Origin: Nitrococcus sp.
GTDB lineage: Bacteria; Pseudomonadota; Gammaproteobacteria; Nitrococcales; Nitrococcaceae
Length of the DNA stretch: 5,156 bases
Assembly (NCBI GenBank): GCA_030452365.1
Contig: JAKDMK010000205.1
Span: 1 to 5,156, forward strand
Direction of reading: 5' to 3'
Part shown: positions 5,127-5,156 of the stretch, piece by piece
How positions within the stretch are numbered: position 1 is the stretch's first letter
Layout: each line of letters opens with the position of its first letter
The notes under the pieces: model-generated
What the model was told of the DNA's origin: nothing
The model's database searches: none
What the model saw: the letters and a program-made list of their open reading frames with translations, nothing else
Translations under genes and position numbers: made by a program

Positions 5127-5156
5127 CTGGTCAAGGCGTACGAAAGGGGGGATCAG

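Overview
The window reads as a chromosomal accessory region of a GC-rich Proteobacterium. A gamma- or betaproteobacterium is my best guess, from the DinJ/YafQ-type module, the Rpn/DUF4351 protein and codon use; this is inference and no taxonomic marker is present. There are no rRNA, tRNA, CRISPR or complete insertion-sequence features.

Layout. (1) 3-1055 (+): 3' part of a GT4-family glycosyltransferase, cut by the left window edge. It is AT-richer than the rest, as is common in surface-polysaccharide clusters. (2) 1056-1155: a 100-bp gap between convergent genes with only weak hairpins. (3) 1156-1685 (-): a compact type II toxin-antitoxin operon, with a DinJ/RelB-like antitoxin first and a YafQ-like RNase toxin second, overlapping by one base (TAATG). 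Its promoter carries an operator-like inverted repeat. (4) 1773-4019 (+): a large secreted DUF4838 protein with a signal peptide, a GH20/GH67-like N-terminal domain, the DUF4838 core and a C-terminal beta-sandwich-like region. It is divergent from the TA operon and shares its 87-bp intergenic region. (5) 4020-4148: a gap between convergent genes with no clear terminator. (6) 4149-5114 (-): an Rpn-family PD-(D/E)XK nuclease with a DUF4351 tail.

How the parts relate. The glycosyltransferase and the DUF4838 protein point in the same direction and probably belong to one envelope or exopolysaccharide locus, one building sugar chains in the cytoplasm and the other binding or processing glycan outside the inner membrane. 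The TA operon sits between them on the opposite strand, like an inserted stabilising cassette. The Rpn gene is a second toxin-like or defence-like element.

Most interesting point. Within the Rpn gene, an in-frame ATG at 4400 has a GGAGG Shine-Dalgarno 8 nt upstream, while the full-length start at 5114 has none. The internal start would give an 83-residue protein covering the repeat linker and DUF4351. This matches the intragenic antitoxin (RpnS) arrangement reported for E. coli rpn genes. The window may therefore hold two toxin-antitoxin systems, one of them nested within a single reading frame.
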